A stretch of DNA of 64,000 bases from Lachnospiraceae bacterium. Its GTDB lineage: Bacteria; Bacillota; Clostridia; Lachnospirales; Lachnospiraceae. Shown in pieces: positions 10,308 through 19,810 of this stretch. Position numbers and translations under genes: made by a program. Location: assembly GCA_024681595.1 (NCBI GenBank), contig JAILAN010000080.1:1-64000 (forward strand), read 5' to 3'. Below the pieces are notes generated by a model that was not told the origin of the DNA, ran no database searches, and saw nothing but the letters and a program-made list of their open reading frames with translations. How positions within the stretch are numbered: the stretch's first letter is position 1; every line of letters begins with the position of its first letter.

Positions 10308-10374
10308 ATATATACTGTTAGCGGTAAGCCTTTGGCTTAGGAAAACTAAATAAATACGAAAGAAGGAAGAAAAC

Positions 10375-11892
10375 ATGAAAAAAACAACTCTCAGAGGGCT
10401 GCTTTTATTGCTCATGATTCCGGTACTTGCTGTTGCACTGTGCGGATGCTCAGGTGATAAGAAAGGAAAAGGTTCTTCCATCGTCGTAGGAATCCCTCAG
10501 GACCTCGAGGACAGTCTTGACCCGCATAAAGTTGAAGCGGCAGGAACTAAAGAGGTATTGTTCAACATCTTTGAGGGGCTTATAAAGCCAGATTCCAACG
10601 GCGATTTTATCCCTGCAGTTGCACAAAGCTACGAAGTATCTGATGATGCTCTCACCTACACGTTCACATTAAGAGACGGTGTGAAATTCCATGACGGAAG
10701 TACGGTTACACTGCAGGATGTCAAGTATTCTATAGACAGATGCGCCGATACTTCTGGTGGTTCACCATTGGTAGCGGCGTATTCAAATATTAAGGATACA
10801 CAGATAGACGGAAATAACTTTATCATCCATCTTAATGAGCCTGACACGGAATTCCTGGCATATATGACTACGGCCATAATACCGGAATCAAATAAGAACC
10901 CCGACACCAATCCTGTCGGAACAGGCCCTTATATGTTCGTATCCCGTTCTCCTCAGGAGAACTTCATAGTTAAGAAGTTTGATGATTATTATGACAAAGA
11001 CCATGCTGCCCATATCGAGAATGTTACCTTCAAGGTTATCGGCAATATGGACACGGTAGCTATGGAGCTTCAGTCGGGAGCTATCGATCTGCTGGCCAGG
11101 ATACCCAGCACTCAGGCAGAACTCCTGGACAAAAATGAATTTACCATCCTTGAAGAGACCATGAATCTGGTTCAGGCATTATACCTTAACAATGCCGAGG
11201 CACCGTTTGATAATGTCAAGGTCAGACAGGCCCTTTGTTATGCCATAGATCCGGCTGAGATCATGCTCTTTGTTTCAGACGGCAAGGGTACCGAGATAGG
11301 GTCTTCAATGTTCCCCGCTTTCGGGAAATATTATATGGAAGAGCTCAACGATACATACAACCAGGATCTGGATAAGGCCAAGCAACTGCTTTCCGAAGCA
11401 GGATATCCTGACGGCTTTTCTTTTGACATAACGGTAGCATCCAACTACACGCAGCACGTTGATACGGCTCAGGTACTGTCAGATGAATTTGCCAAGATAG
11501 GTGTAACAGCCAATATCAAGCTGGTTGAATGGGACAGCTGGCTTTCGGATGTATATAATGACAGAAAGTTCCAGTCAACCGTAGTCGGAGTAGATGCTTC
11601 AAGCCTGACTGCATCAGCATTGCTTCAGCGCTTTACATCCGACAGCTCAAAGAACTTCATCAATTATTCGAATCCTGCTTATGACGAGGCTTTTGCTAAG
11701 GCAAAGACAGCTACGGATGAGGATGAGAAGACCAAGTATTACAAAGAATGTGAGAGGATACTGTCCGAGGATGCGGCCAACGTATACATTCAGGACCTTC
11801 CGGAATTCGTGGCTATCAGCAATAAGTTTACCGGATATGAATTCTATCCCCTGTACGTTCAGGATATTGCCAAGATAAGACCTGCAGACTAA
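10375..11892 (+). CDS. ABC transporter substrate-binding lipoprotein, oligopeptide family (SBP_bac_5)
   Basis: Signal peptide with lipobox-like VALCGCSG; QDLEDSLDPHKVEAAGTKEVLFNIFEGLI; YTFTLRDGVKFHDGS. Confidence 0.95.
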   Translation: MKKTTLRGLLLLLMIPVLAVALCGCSGDKKGKGSSIVVGIPQDLEDSLDPHKVEAAGTKEVLFNIFEGLIKPDSNGDFIPAVAQSYEVSDDALTYTFTLRDGVKFHDGSTVTLQDVKYSIDRCADTSGGSPLVAAYSNIKDTQIDGNNFIIHLNEPDTEFLAYMTTAIIPESNKNPDTNPVGTGPYMFVSRSPQENFIVKKFDDYYDKDHAAHIENVTFKVIGNMDTVAMELQSGAIDLLARIPSTQAELLDKNEFTILEETMNLVQALYLNNAEAPFDNVKVRQALCYAIDPAEIMLFVSDGKGTEIGSSMFPAFGKYYMEELNDTYNQDLDKAKQLLSEAGYPDGFSFDITVASNYTQHVDTAQVLSDEFAKIGVTANIKLVEWDSWLSDVYNDRKFQSTVVGVDASSLTASALLQRFTSDSSKNFINYSNPAYDEAFAKAKTATDEDEKTKYYKECERILSEDAANVYIQDLPEFVAISNKFTGYEFYPLYVQDIAKIRPAD

Positions 11893-11904
11893 GAAAGGCT
11901 TTTC

Positions 11905-12852
11905 ATGCGATACGCCTTAAAGAAGATCGTTACCATGATGATCACGGTCATCGTGGTAACGTTATTCGTTTATATCGCCTTCAACTTAATATCCGGTGAT
12001 CCGGCCATATCCATGCTCGGAACCAATGCAACTCCCGAGAGACTCAATGCGCTAAGGGAGGAACTGCATCTTAACGATCCTGTGATAGTCCGCTATTTCA
12101 GGTGGCTAATTGCGCTTTTCAAAGGGGATATGGGCGTTTCGTACAGCTACAGGATAGATGTATCCACGATGATATTTGACAAGATACCCGTCACGGCTAC
12201 CATGGCAGCCATGTCATTTATCCTGATGATAGTTATCTCAATACCACTCGGTATACATACCTCAAAGTATCAGGGTGGGGTCCTTGACAGGATCATCATG
12301 ATATTAAACCAGATTATAATGTCGATCCCTCCGTTTTTTTCAGGTATACTGATCACTCTGATCTTTGGACGGATCCTAAAGATATTTACTCCAGGAGGAT
12401 ATGTATCTTACAGCAACGACTTCGGAGGATTTCTCTGGTATATGTTTTTCCCATCTCTGGCTATAGCGCTTCCAAAGGCCACAATGGCGGTAAAACTGCT
12501 CAGAGGCTCCCTGATATCCGAATACAACATGGATTATGTCAGAACAGCATACTCCAAGGGCAATACGACAAACGGGGTGATTTACAATCATATGCTCAAG
12601 AACGCCATACTGCCCGTGATCACTTTCCTCGGGATGGCTCTTACTGACATAATAGCCGGAAGTATCATAGTAGAGCAGGTATTCGGTATCCCGGGTCTTG
12701 GCAGGATACTTCTTACTTCAATTTCAAACAGGGATTATCCTGTTGTCATGGCAATAATAGTTATAATCAGTTTTATGGTGCTGGTAGTCAACATGCTGGT
12801 TGACATAATATACAGCTTGATAGATCCGAGGATCAGCTTTGAAGACAAATAA
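11905..12852 (+). CDS. Oligopeptide ABC transporter permease (OppB/DppB-like)
   Basis: MRYALKKIVTMMITVIVVTLFVYIAFNLISGDPA; six-TM permease; IVEQVFGIPGLGRIL. Confidence 0.94.
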   Translation: MRYALKKIVTMMITVIVVTLFVYIAFNLISGDPAISMLGTNATPERLNALREELHLNDPVIVRYFRWLIALFKGDMGVSYSYRIDVSTMIFDKIPVTATMAAMSFILMIVISIPLGIHTSKYQGGVLDRIIMILNQIIMSIPPFFSGILITLIFGRILKIFTPGGYVSYSNDFGGFLWYMFFPSLAIALPKATMAVKLLRGSLISEYNMDYVRTAYSKGNTTNGVIYNHMLKNAILPVITFLGMALTDIIAGSIIVEQVFGIPGLGRILLTSISNRDYPVVMAIIVIISFMVLVVNMLVDIIYSLIDPRISFEDK

Positions 12853-13633
12853 GAAAAACTTCAACTTCATACTGGGCATCGGAATAATTATATTCATGGT
12901 GCTTTTCGTCTTTTTGGGCAGAATCCTTCCGCTAAGAGATGCAAACGCCATAGATGCTACTCTTAAATTTGCTCCGCCTTCTTTAAAGCACCCCTTCGGA
13001 TGTGATAATTTCGGCAGAGAGATATTAAGCAGGGTGATTCAGGGCAGCTTTTCTACCTTTTGCATCGCGCTGGGTACGGTATTCATAGGCACGTTTTTCG
13101 GTATAATAATTGGTGCACTCACCGGATATTTCGGAGGACTGGTTGATGAGATCCTGATGAGGATAAATGATGCTATCTTTGCTTTTCCGAGCATTCTTTT
13201 AGCTTTGCTCTTTATAAGCCTTTTAGGGCCCGGTACTTATCAGGTCGTGATAGCGCTGGGAATCGCATTTATTCCGAGCTTTGCCAGGATAGTGCGCGGC
13301 GAATTTTTAAAGAACAGAAATATGGATTACGTTAAATGCGCCAAGCTTCTGGGAGCTTCGGACCTTAGGATCATGGTAATACATATCCTGCCCAACACGC
13401 TTAAGGTTCTGCTCAATTCTGTTCTGATCGGGTTTAACAATGCAGTTCTTGCTGAAGCATCAATGAGCTTCTTGGGTATCGGAGTACAGCCTCCTGATCC
13501 AAGTCTCGGACGTATGCTGTCCGAAGCACAGGGCTTCTTGTTCAAAGCACCCAATTATGCGCTTTTCCCCGGACTTGCGATAATACTCATGGTTCTTGGA
13601 TTCGGTTTACTGTCTGATTCGTTTGAAAAGTGA
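12839..13633 (+). CDS. Oligopeptide ABC transporter permease (OppC/DppC-like)
   Basis: FGCDNFGREILSRVIQGSFSTFCIALGTVFIGTFFGIIIG; EASMSFLGIGVQPPDPSLGRML. Confidence 0.94.
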   Translation: MKTNKKNFNFILGIGIIIFMVLFVFLGRILPLRDANAIDATLKFAPPSLKHPFGCDNFGREILSRVIQGSFSTFCIALGTVFIGTFFGIIIGALTGYFGGLVDEILMRINDAIFAFPSILLALLFISLLGPGTYQVVIALGIAFIPSFARIVRGEFLKNRNMDYVKCAKLLGASDLRIMVIHILPNTLKVLLNSVLIGFNNAVLAEASMSFLGIGVQPPDPSLGRMLSEAQGFLFKAPNYALFPGLAIILMVLGFGLLSDSFEK

Positions 13634-13640
13634 TCTAGCA

Positions 13641-14477
13641 ATGGAAAATGACGTTCTACTTGAAGTAACAGATCTTAATATTGAGTTTCACGATCACATT
13701 ATACCCGAGACAGTGGTGTTTGATTTTGATCTTACGTTAAAGCAGGGGGAGATCGTTGGACTGGTAGGTGAGTCGGGATCCGGCAAATCCATGTCGGCGC
13801 TTGCTATTGCAGGGCTTCTGTCACGTAAAGACATGAAAAAACGTGGCCGGATATTCTATGATGGCAAGGATCTTCTGACCATATCAAGGAATGAGTTAAG
13901 GAGTATCCAGGGCAATGATATCAGCATGATATTTCAGGAGCCTTTAACCAGTCTTAATCCGGTTAAGAGGATATATGATCAGGTCGAAGAACCGCTTCGG
14001 ATCCATACGGATCTTAGCAAAGAACAAAGGTATGAAAAGGTTCTTAAGATACTTACAGAGGTTGAACTGGACGATCCCGAACATGTCATGAGGCAATATC
14101 CGCATGAGCTGTCGGGCGGCATGAGACAGAGGGTGATGATAGCCACGGCAATGATCATGGAACCTAAGATACTTATTGCCGATGAGCCTACGACGGCTCT
14201 GGACGTTACCATACAGTCACAGATAGTGAAGCTTCTTAAGAAACTGAACGCACGGAAAAAGACGTCTATATTGTTCATATCACATGATCTGAGCCTAGTC
14301 AGGACATTGTGCGAGAGAGTGTTGGTCATGAAGGACGGATATATCGTTGAGAGCGGACCTGTGGAGAGAGTTTTTACCAATCCCACTGAAGAATACACCA
14401 AAAAACTGATCGCGGCGATACCGAAGATCGACCCGGAGCTTATTTATCATAATGAACGAGATACTGACAGTAAATGA
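13641..14477 (+). CDS. Oligopeptide ABC transporter ATP-binding protein (OppD-like)
   Basis: GESGSGKSMSALAI Walker A, LSGGMRQRVMIA signature, ILIADEPTTALD; Met at 13641 chosen. Confidence 0.95.
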   Translation: MENDVLLEVTDLNIEFHDHIIPETVVFDFDLTLKQGEIVGLVGESGSGKSMSALAIAGLLSRKDMKKRGRIFYDGKDLLTISRNELRSIQGNDISMIFQEPLTSLNPVKRIYDQVEEPLRIHTDLSKEQRYEKVLKILTEVELDDPEHVMRQYPHELSGGMRQRVMIATAMIMEPKILIADEPTTALDVTIQSQIVKLLKKLNARKKTSILFISHDLSLVRTLCERVLVMKDGYIVESGPVERVFTNPTEEYTKKLIAAIPKIDPELIYHNERDTDSK

Positions 14478-15183
14478 TCTTAAAGTACAATTTAACAGCA
14501 GAGTGGGCGGATTGTTTGGACATACCGTTACCAAGGAAGTATTAAAGGGTATCTCCTTTAATATAAAGGAAGGCGAGATCCTGGGCCTTGTAGGGGAGTC
14601 CGGATCCGGCAAATCCACGATAGCCAAAGCGGTCCTTGATCTGGTGCCTTATACCGGTCAGATCACAATGAATGATGGCATAAGGGCGTCAATGATATTT
14701 CAGGACCCCAAGGGAAGCCTTAATCCGTCCAAAAAAGTCGGCAGCCTGCTTGAGGAGGCTCTGTATCTGTCCGGTGAGAAGGATAAGGACAAAAGGCATG
14801 ATAAAGCTCTCGAGATGATACTCACGGTCGGACTCAGGGAGGAACATCTGAACAGATATCCCGGAGAACTGTCCGGAGGGCAAAGACAGAGGGTTTGCAT
14901 AGGCATGGCCCTTATCCCAGGCCCCAGACTTCTTATAGCCGACGAACCTGTTTCGGCGCTTGATGTTACCATTCAGGCACAGATACTGGAACTGCTGAAG
15001 AATCTTCAGCACACATTTGGTTTATCAATATTGTTCATATCTCACGACCTTCGTGTCGTATATAATTTCTGCGATCGCCTGATCATCTTAAAGAGCGGTA
15101 TCATCGTGGAAGAAGGCGTTCCGGCACAGGTATATTCCAATCCGAAGGCAGACTATACCAAGGAACTCCTCTCATCAATTTAA
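14452..15183 (+). CDS. Oligopeptide ABC transporter ATP-binding protein (OppF-like)
   Basis: GESGSGKSTIAKAVL, LSGGQRQRVCIGMAL, LLIADEPVSALD. Confidence 0.95.
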   Translation: MNEILTVNDLKVQFNSRVGGLFGHTVTKEVLKGISFNIKEGEILGLVGESGSGKSTIAKAVLDLVPYTGQITMNDGIRASMIFQDPKGSLNPSKKVGSLLEEALYLSGEKDKDKRHDKALEMILTVGLREEHLNRYPGELSGGQRQRVCIGMALIPGPRLLIADEPVSALDVTIQAQILELLKNLQHTFGLSILFISHDLRVVYNFCDRLIILKSGIIVEEGVPAQVYSNPKADYTKELLSSI

Positions 15184-15282
15184 TTTTATTATTTTATAAA
15201 ATTATGCTAAAGTTTTTCTCCCGATGTCCGATATATTAATCACAAGGGGTGATGAGTATCACCTATGATGAGAGGAACGGAT

Positions 15283-15669
15283 ATGGGAATTCAGTTTTAT
15301 AACGGCTTAGACAGCTACCTGAATTACAACTCATATATAAAGAATATTCCCCAGGTCGATGTAGAGGAAGTTAAAGCAGCCGAGGAATCAGCTGCCGGTA
15401 ATGCTTCCGAGATTCAGGAGAGCGTACAGAAGGTTGATGAAACTGCCATACGCAGACCCGTAAAGAACGCAGATCTTGAGGATATATCCCTCACATTCAA
15501 CAAAGAGGATACTTTCGATCATATCGGCAGCGAGGCATCAATAAAGTCTCTCGATATGGAAAAAGCCATTTCCGATATGAAAAAGGACGACATCCTTTCA
15601 GAGTATTCCTACTTTGTAGGTGATTCCAGAAATCTCTTCTCAGATGACGGAATAGTAATAGCTAAATGA
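15283..15669 (+). CDS. Hypothetical acidic protein
   Basis: ORF 15265..15669; likely start MGIQFYNGLDSYLN at 15283; no recognised domain. Confidence 0.6.
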   Translation: MGIQFYNGLDSYLNYNSYIKNIPQVDVEEVKAAEESAAGNASEIQESVQKVDETAIRRPVKNADLEDISLTFNKEDTFDHIGSEASIKSLDMEKAISDMKKDDILSEYSYFVGDSRNLFSDDGIVIAK

Positions 15670-15730
15670 TCATTTCTAACCTCCCATAGAAAATGATTTT
15701 TATAGATTCTCCTTAAAAAATTTGGTCAAT

Positions 15731-15768
15731 GAAAGCCTTAAAGAATACTTTAAGGCTTTCATTATTTC
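15731..15768. terminator. Strong hairpin, probable terminator
   Basis: Perfect 13-bp stem GAAAGCCTTAAAG-AATA-CTTTAAGGCTTTC followed by ATTATTT. Confidence 0.6.
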
Positions 15769-15783
15769 TGTTATAATCCAATC

Positions 15784-16314
15784 ATGTTCAAAAAACTCTA
15801 TCCAACCAGATTCATTGCATCGTCTTATGATATCGATTATGAGAACCTCTACGAAGAAGGATACAGGGGCATTATCTTTGATATAGACAATACGCTGGTT
15901 CCTCATGGTTTTCCGGCTGATGAACGCTCGATCACCCTGATGAAAAGGCTGAAAGATATTGGATATCGTGTGTTATTTTTGTCAAACAACAAAGAAGACC
16001 GTGTGAAAATGTTCAATGATGATGTCGATTGCCTGTACATATACAAAGCGGGTAAACCGGGTAAAGCCGGCTATATGAAAGCCATGGATAAAATGGGCTC
16101 TGAGCCGGGCAACACCTTAATGGTAGGAGACCAGCTCTTTACAGATATCTGGGGAGCCAACAACGCCGGAATAATGTCGATACTGGTCAAACCTATAGAC
16201 AAAAAAGAAGAGATCCAGATCGTTCTTAAAAGGATAGGAGAGAGGATCATCCTTCATTCATACAGACGATACTGCGAAAGGAACGGTAAAGTATACCTGG
16301 AAAATGGAAATTAG
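15784..16314 (+). CDS. yqeG: YqeG family HAD IIIA-type phosphatase
   Basis: YRGIIFDIDNTLVPHGFPADE; MVGDQLFTDIWGANNAGI. Confidence 0.92.
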   Translation: MFKKLYPTRFIASSYDIDYENLYEEGYRGIIFDIDNTLVPHGFPADERSITLMKRLKDIGYRVLFLSNNKEDRVKMFNDDVDCLYIYKAGKPGKAGYMKAMDKMGSEPGNTLMVGDQLFTDIWGANNAGIMSILVKPIDKKEEIQIVLKRIGERIILHSYRRYCERNGKVYLENGN

Positions 16315-17578
16315 AAGATCAGGCCTCATAGGGCACCCGCTCGGACATTCGATTTCACCGGATATTCACAACTATCTCGGCCGGAGACTGGGGGTAGAAG
16401 TAGATTATACTCTTATGGATACTTCGAAAGAGGATCTGGAGAGCAGCATACTTGGTCTGGCGGAAAACGGAATATGCGGTGTTAATGTAACGGTCCCGTA
16501 CAAAACAGATGTTATCAAAAATCTTAACGATATAAACGATGCTGTCTCCGCAATCGGAGCGTGCAATACCATAGTTACAAAAGACGGCAGATTAACAGGA
16601 TATAATACGGACTGCCTGGGGCTATCCAGGGCCCTTAAAGATCACGGTATCACGCTTAAAGACAAAAGAGTTGCGATACTGGGAGACGGCGGAGCATCCA
16701 AGGCTGTCAGATATGTATGTAATTCCGAAGGAGCCGCTAAGATCCTTCAGTTTAACAGGACTGTCAGGCAGGATAACATCCTGCCGCTTGAAGATGCACC
16801 AGGATATGCGGCAGGTGAACAGTTTGACGTGGTCATTCAGTCCACCAGTGTCGGCATGCATCCTGACTGCAGTGCCTGTGTTATTGACGATATGGCTTTT
16901 TATGAAAATGTACGTACGGGCTATGACATAATTTATAATCCCCTTGAAACTGAATTTATGAAGAGGATAAAGGGATGCGGCGGCACAGCTCATAATGGTC
17001 TTAGAATGCTGCTGTACCAGGGTGTAGAAGCTTTTAAGCTGTTTCACGGTGTTGCGGATATCGCTCATGATATAGAGATGGACTGTTTCCTTAATATGCT
17101 CATAAGTATGAACCGCGCTCTGGTTCTTTGCGGCATGATGGGTTGCGGCAAGAGCACCATCGGCAGACGTCTGTGCGATGATTCGGGATATATTTTTATC
17201 GATACAGATGAAATGATCGAATCTGATACCGGGATGAGTATAAATGACATTTTTGCGAAAATGGGAGAAGAGGCGTTTCGCAGGATGGAAAGTGATACTC
17301 TTATCAAACTGAATAAAATGCTTGATAATGATCCGTCACATAAATATGTGATATCGCTTGGCGGAGGAATGTGTACAAAGAACAATATACCGCTCATACG
17401 ATCACTCGGCGTTACGGCTTATCTGAGGCAAAATGCTCAAACGCTGGCGGCCAGACTTAAGAATGATACTAAACGGCCGCTGCTTAAAAATGACGATACA
17501 TTAAAGACCATAACCGATCTTTTAAATAAACGTGAATCTCTTTATATGGAGGCCAGTGATGAAATTGTTGATTATTAA
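16304..17578 (+). CDS. Bifunctional shikimate dehydrogenase / shikimate kinase (AroE-AroK fusion)
   Basis: N-terminal half: IGHPLGHSISPDIHNYLG, GVNVTVPYKTDVI, GDGGASKAVRYV; C-terminal half: LCGMMGCGKSTIGRRLCD P-loop, ISLGGGMC. Confidence 0.93.
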   Translation: MEIRRSGLIGHPLGHSISPDIHNYLGRRLGVEVDYTLMDTSKEDLESSILGLAENGICGVNVTVPYKTDVIKNLNDINDAVSAIGACNTIVTKDGRLTGYNTDCLGLSRALKDHGITLKDKRVAILGDGGASKAVRYVCNSEGAAKILQFNRTVRQDNILPLEDAPGYAAGEQFDVVIQSTSVGMHPDCSACVIDDMAFYENVRTGYDIIYNPLETEFMKRIKGCGGTAHNGLRMLLYQGVEAFKLFHGVADIAHDIEMDCFLNMLISMNRALVLCGMMGCGKSTIGRRLCDDSGYIFIDTDEMIESDTGMSINDIFAKMGEEAFRRMESDTLIKLNKMLDNDPSHKYVISLGGGMCTKNNIPLIRSLGVTAYLRQNAQTLAARLKNDTKRPLLKNDDTLKTITDLLNKRESLYMEASDEIVDY

Positions 17579-17987
17579 CGGTCCGAACCTGAACTTTCTG
17601 GGGATCAGGGAGCCGGATCTTTACGGTAAGGAAAACTACGAGACATTATGTTCCATGATCGAAGATCATGCCCGCAAAAAAGGTATTTCTGTTGAACTGT
17701 TTCAGTCGAATCATGAAGGAGCGATAATCGATAAGATACAGGAAGCCTATCTTACGAAGCTGGATGGGATAGTCATAAATCCCGGGGCCTATACACATTA
17801 CAGTTACGCAATCATGGACGCGTTAAAATCCGTAGATATGCCCAAGATAGAGGTCCATATCACCGATATTGACAGCCGCGAAGAATTCCGCAGAACATCT
17901 GTTACATCCAACGGATGCGATGAAGTGATAAAGGGTCATGGTCTTACGGGTTATCTTGAGGCTATGGACCATATTGCGGATATTTAA
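17559..17987 (+). CDS. aroQ: Type II 3-dehydroquinate dehydratase
   Basis: MKLLIINGPNLNFLGIREPDLYG; FQSNHEGAIIDKIQEA; NPGAYTHYSYAIMDAL; overlaps the aroE-aroK 3' end by 20 nt. Confidence 0.96.
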   Translation: MKLLIINGPNLNFLGIREPDLYGKENYETLCSMIEDHARKKGISVELFQSNHEGAIIDKIQEAYLTKLDGIVINPGAYTHYSYAIMDALKSVDMPKIEVHITDIDSREEFRRTSVTSNGCDEVIKGHGLTGYLEAMDHIADI

Positions 17988-18067
17988 ATTTTTCCTTGTA
18001 ATATTGGGGCTTTTGTAATAAAATGTTTGGGAATTGTATTGTAGATTGTTAGGAGGATTATTCAGTT

Positions 18068-18625
18068 ATGATTTCTGCAGGTGATTTCAGAAATGGTATA
18101 ACCATTGAATTGGAAGGTTCTGTTTATCAGATAATCGAGTTTCAGCATGTTAAGCCCGGTAAGGGAGCTGCATTCGTCAGAACCAAGCTTAAGAATGTCA
18201 TCAACGGCGGAGTAGTGGAAAAGACTTTCAGACCTACTGAAAAGTGTCCGCAGGCACGTATTGATAGAAAAGATATGCAGTATTTGTATTCGGACGGTGA
18301 CCTTTATAATTTCATGGACGTTGAGAATTATGAGCAGATCGCATTAAACCAGGATACGGTTGGTGATTCGTTAAAGTTTGTCAAGGAAAATGAAATGGTC
18401 AAGGTCTGCAGTTACAACGGATCAGTGTTCTCTATAGAGCCTCCTTTGTTCGTTGAACTGGCTATTACGGATACAGAGCCCGGATTCAAGGGCGATACGG
18501 CTACAGGTGCTACCAAGCCCGCTACAGTTGAGACCGGAGCACAGGTTGCAGTTCCTCTGTTTGTTGAGCAGGGAGACGTGATAAAGATCGACACCAGAAC
18601 AGGTGAGTATCTGTCCAGAGTATAA
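18068..18625 (+). CDS. efp: Elongation factor P
   Basis: [30 protein letters not shown]-terminal [17 protein letters not shown]. Confidence 0.98.
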   Translation: MISAGDFRNGITIELEGSVYQIIEFQHVKPGKGAAFVRTKLKNVINGGVVEKTFRPTEKCPQARIDRKDMQYLYSDGDLYNFMDVENYEQIALNQDTVGDSLKFVKENEMVKVCSYNGSVFSIEPPLFVELAITDTEPGFKGDTATGATKPATVETGAQVAVPLFVEQGDVIKIDTRTGEYLSRV

Positions 18626-18662
18626 GCTCGGTTCTTTTCTTTCATATATTTGTTAAGCTTGT

Positions 18663-18692
18663 AAGGCAATAACATACGTTATTGCCTTTTTT
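18663..18692 (+). terminator. Rho-independent terminator after efp
   Basis: AAGGCAATAAC-ATAC-GTTATTGCCTTTTTT. Confidence 0.85.
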
Positions 18693-18728
18693 GCGCGTAA
18701 TCAAAGTATGTATTAGAAAGGAATCAAT

Positions 18729-19634
18729 ATGGAGTTTGACATTTTTAAAGAAGATCTTTGTAATATGGTAGGAAATGAGCTGGGAAATGAATATGAGACT
18801 TCGATCAAAACAGTTACCAAGAACAACGGAGTGGTACTGACCGGGATCATGGCTAAAAAGAACGGGTGTAATGTATTCCCGACATTATATATCAATGACC
18901 TGTATGAGGCAGATATATCCGGCAGTGAAATGAAGAGACTGGCGGTGAGGCTGTCCGAGAGCCTTCAGAATTCATCTGCTCCGTCTCCGGACGTTTTAGA
19001 TGATATTTTTGATCTTGACAAAGTCAGAGACAGGATAGCGTTTAAGCTGATAAACACGCGGAGAAATGCGGATATCCTGAGCAAAATCCCACACAGGAGC
19101 TTTCTGGATCTGACCGTGGCTTATTATATCGATGTCTCGAATGATGTTCCGGGAAATGGCGGCACGGCGACGGTCCTTATTCGTGACAATATAATGACCA
19201 GGTGGGATACGGATGAGGAGAGGTTATACGGGATAGCAATGTCTAATATGAAAAGAAATTCACCTGACCATATACTCACCATGGAGGAGATAATCAGGGA
19301 AAAAACGAATTTCATTTATGATGATCCGGGAATCGTGATGTATGTTCTGACTAACAAAGATCAGATGTTCGGGGCTTCTGCTCTTTTATACGGTTCGGCC
19401 ATGAAACAGCTCTCTAAAGAACTGGATCGTAACCTTTACATTCTGCCCAGTTCGGTTCATGAGCTCATCCTGCTTCCCCAGGATGGTGAATCCGATTGCC
19501 GGGCTCTCCTTAATATAGTATGTGAGGTCAATAAAACCGAAGTACCGGATGAGGAAATACTGGCGGATTCGGTCTATATGTATGACAGAGACAGCGAAGA
19601 GGTCTCTTTGGTTGCTCAAAAGGACGAAAACTAG
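18729..19634 (+). CDS. Hypothetical protein, resembles DUF5688 family
   Basis: ORF with GIMAKKNGCNVFPTLYINDLYEA and C-terminal LYILPSSVHELILLP; family recalled from pattern only. Confidence 0.7.
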   Translation: MEFDIFKEDLCNMVGNELGNEYETSIKTVTKNNGVVLTGIMAKKNGCNVFPTLYINDLYEADISGSEMKRLAVRLSESLQNSSAPSPDVLDDIFDLDKVRDRIAFKLINTRRNADILSKIPHRSFLDLTVAYYIDVSNDVPGNGGTATVLIRDNIMTRWDTDEERLYGIAMSNMKRNSPDHILTMEEIIREKTNFIYDDPGIVMYVLTNKDQMFGASALLYGSAMKQLSKELDRNLYILPSSVHELILLPQDGESDCRALLNIVCEVNKTEVPDEEILADSVYMYDRDSEEVSLVAQKDEN

Positions 19635-19696
19635 ACTTTTTGCTGTTCTTGTGTTATTATATTGCGAGTGGTGTGTAACATTTTTGTAACAAATCA

Positions 19697-19768
19697 GCAC
19701 TCGTAGTCTAACGGATAGAACGAAGGCCTCCGACGCCTTTAATGCAGGTTCGATTCCTGTCGAGTGCA
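19697..19768 (+). tRNA. tRNA-Arg(CCG)
   Basis: Acceptor GCACTCG/CGAGTGC; anticodon stem AAGGC/GCCTT with loop CTCCGAC (anticodon CCG); T-arm AGGTTCGATTCCT; no encoded CCA. Confidence 0.93.
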
Positions 19769-19810
19769 TTAGGCCAATGGCCTTCAGACTTGAAAGGATT
19801 ATCTTGTTTT

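Noticed and set aside
19742-19810. N-terminal extension of the SH3 protein ORF
   Set aside because: The extension starts inside tRNA-Arg; ATG at 19811 followed by a TM segment is the sensible start.
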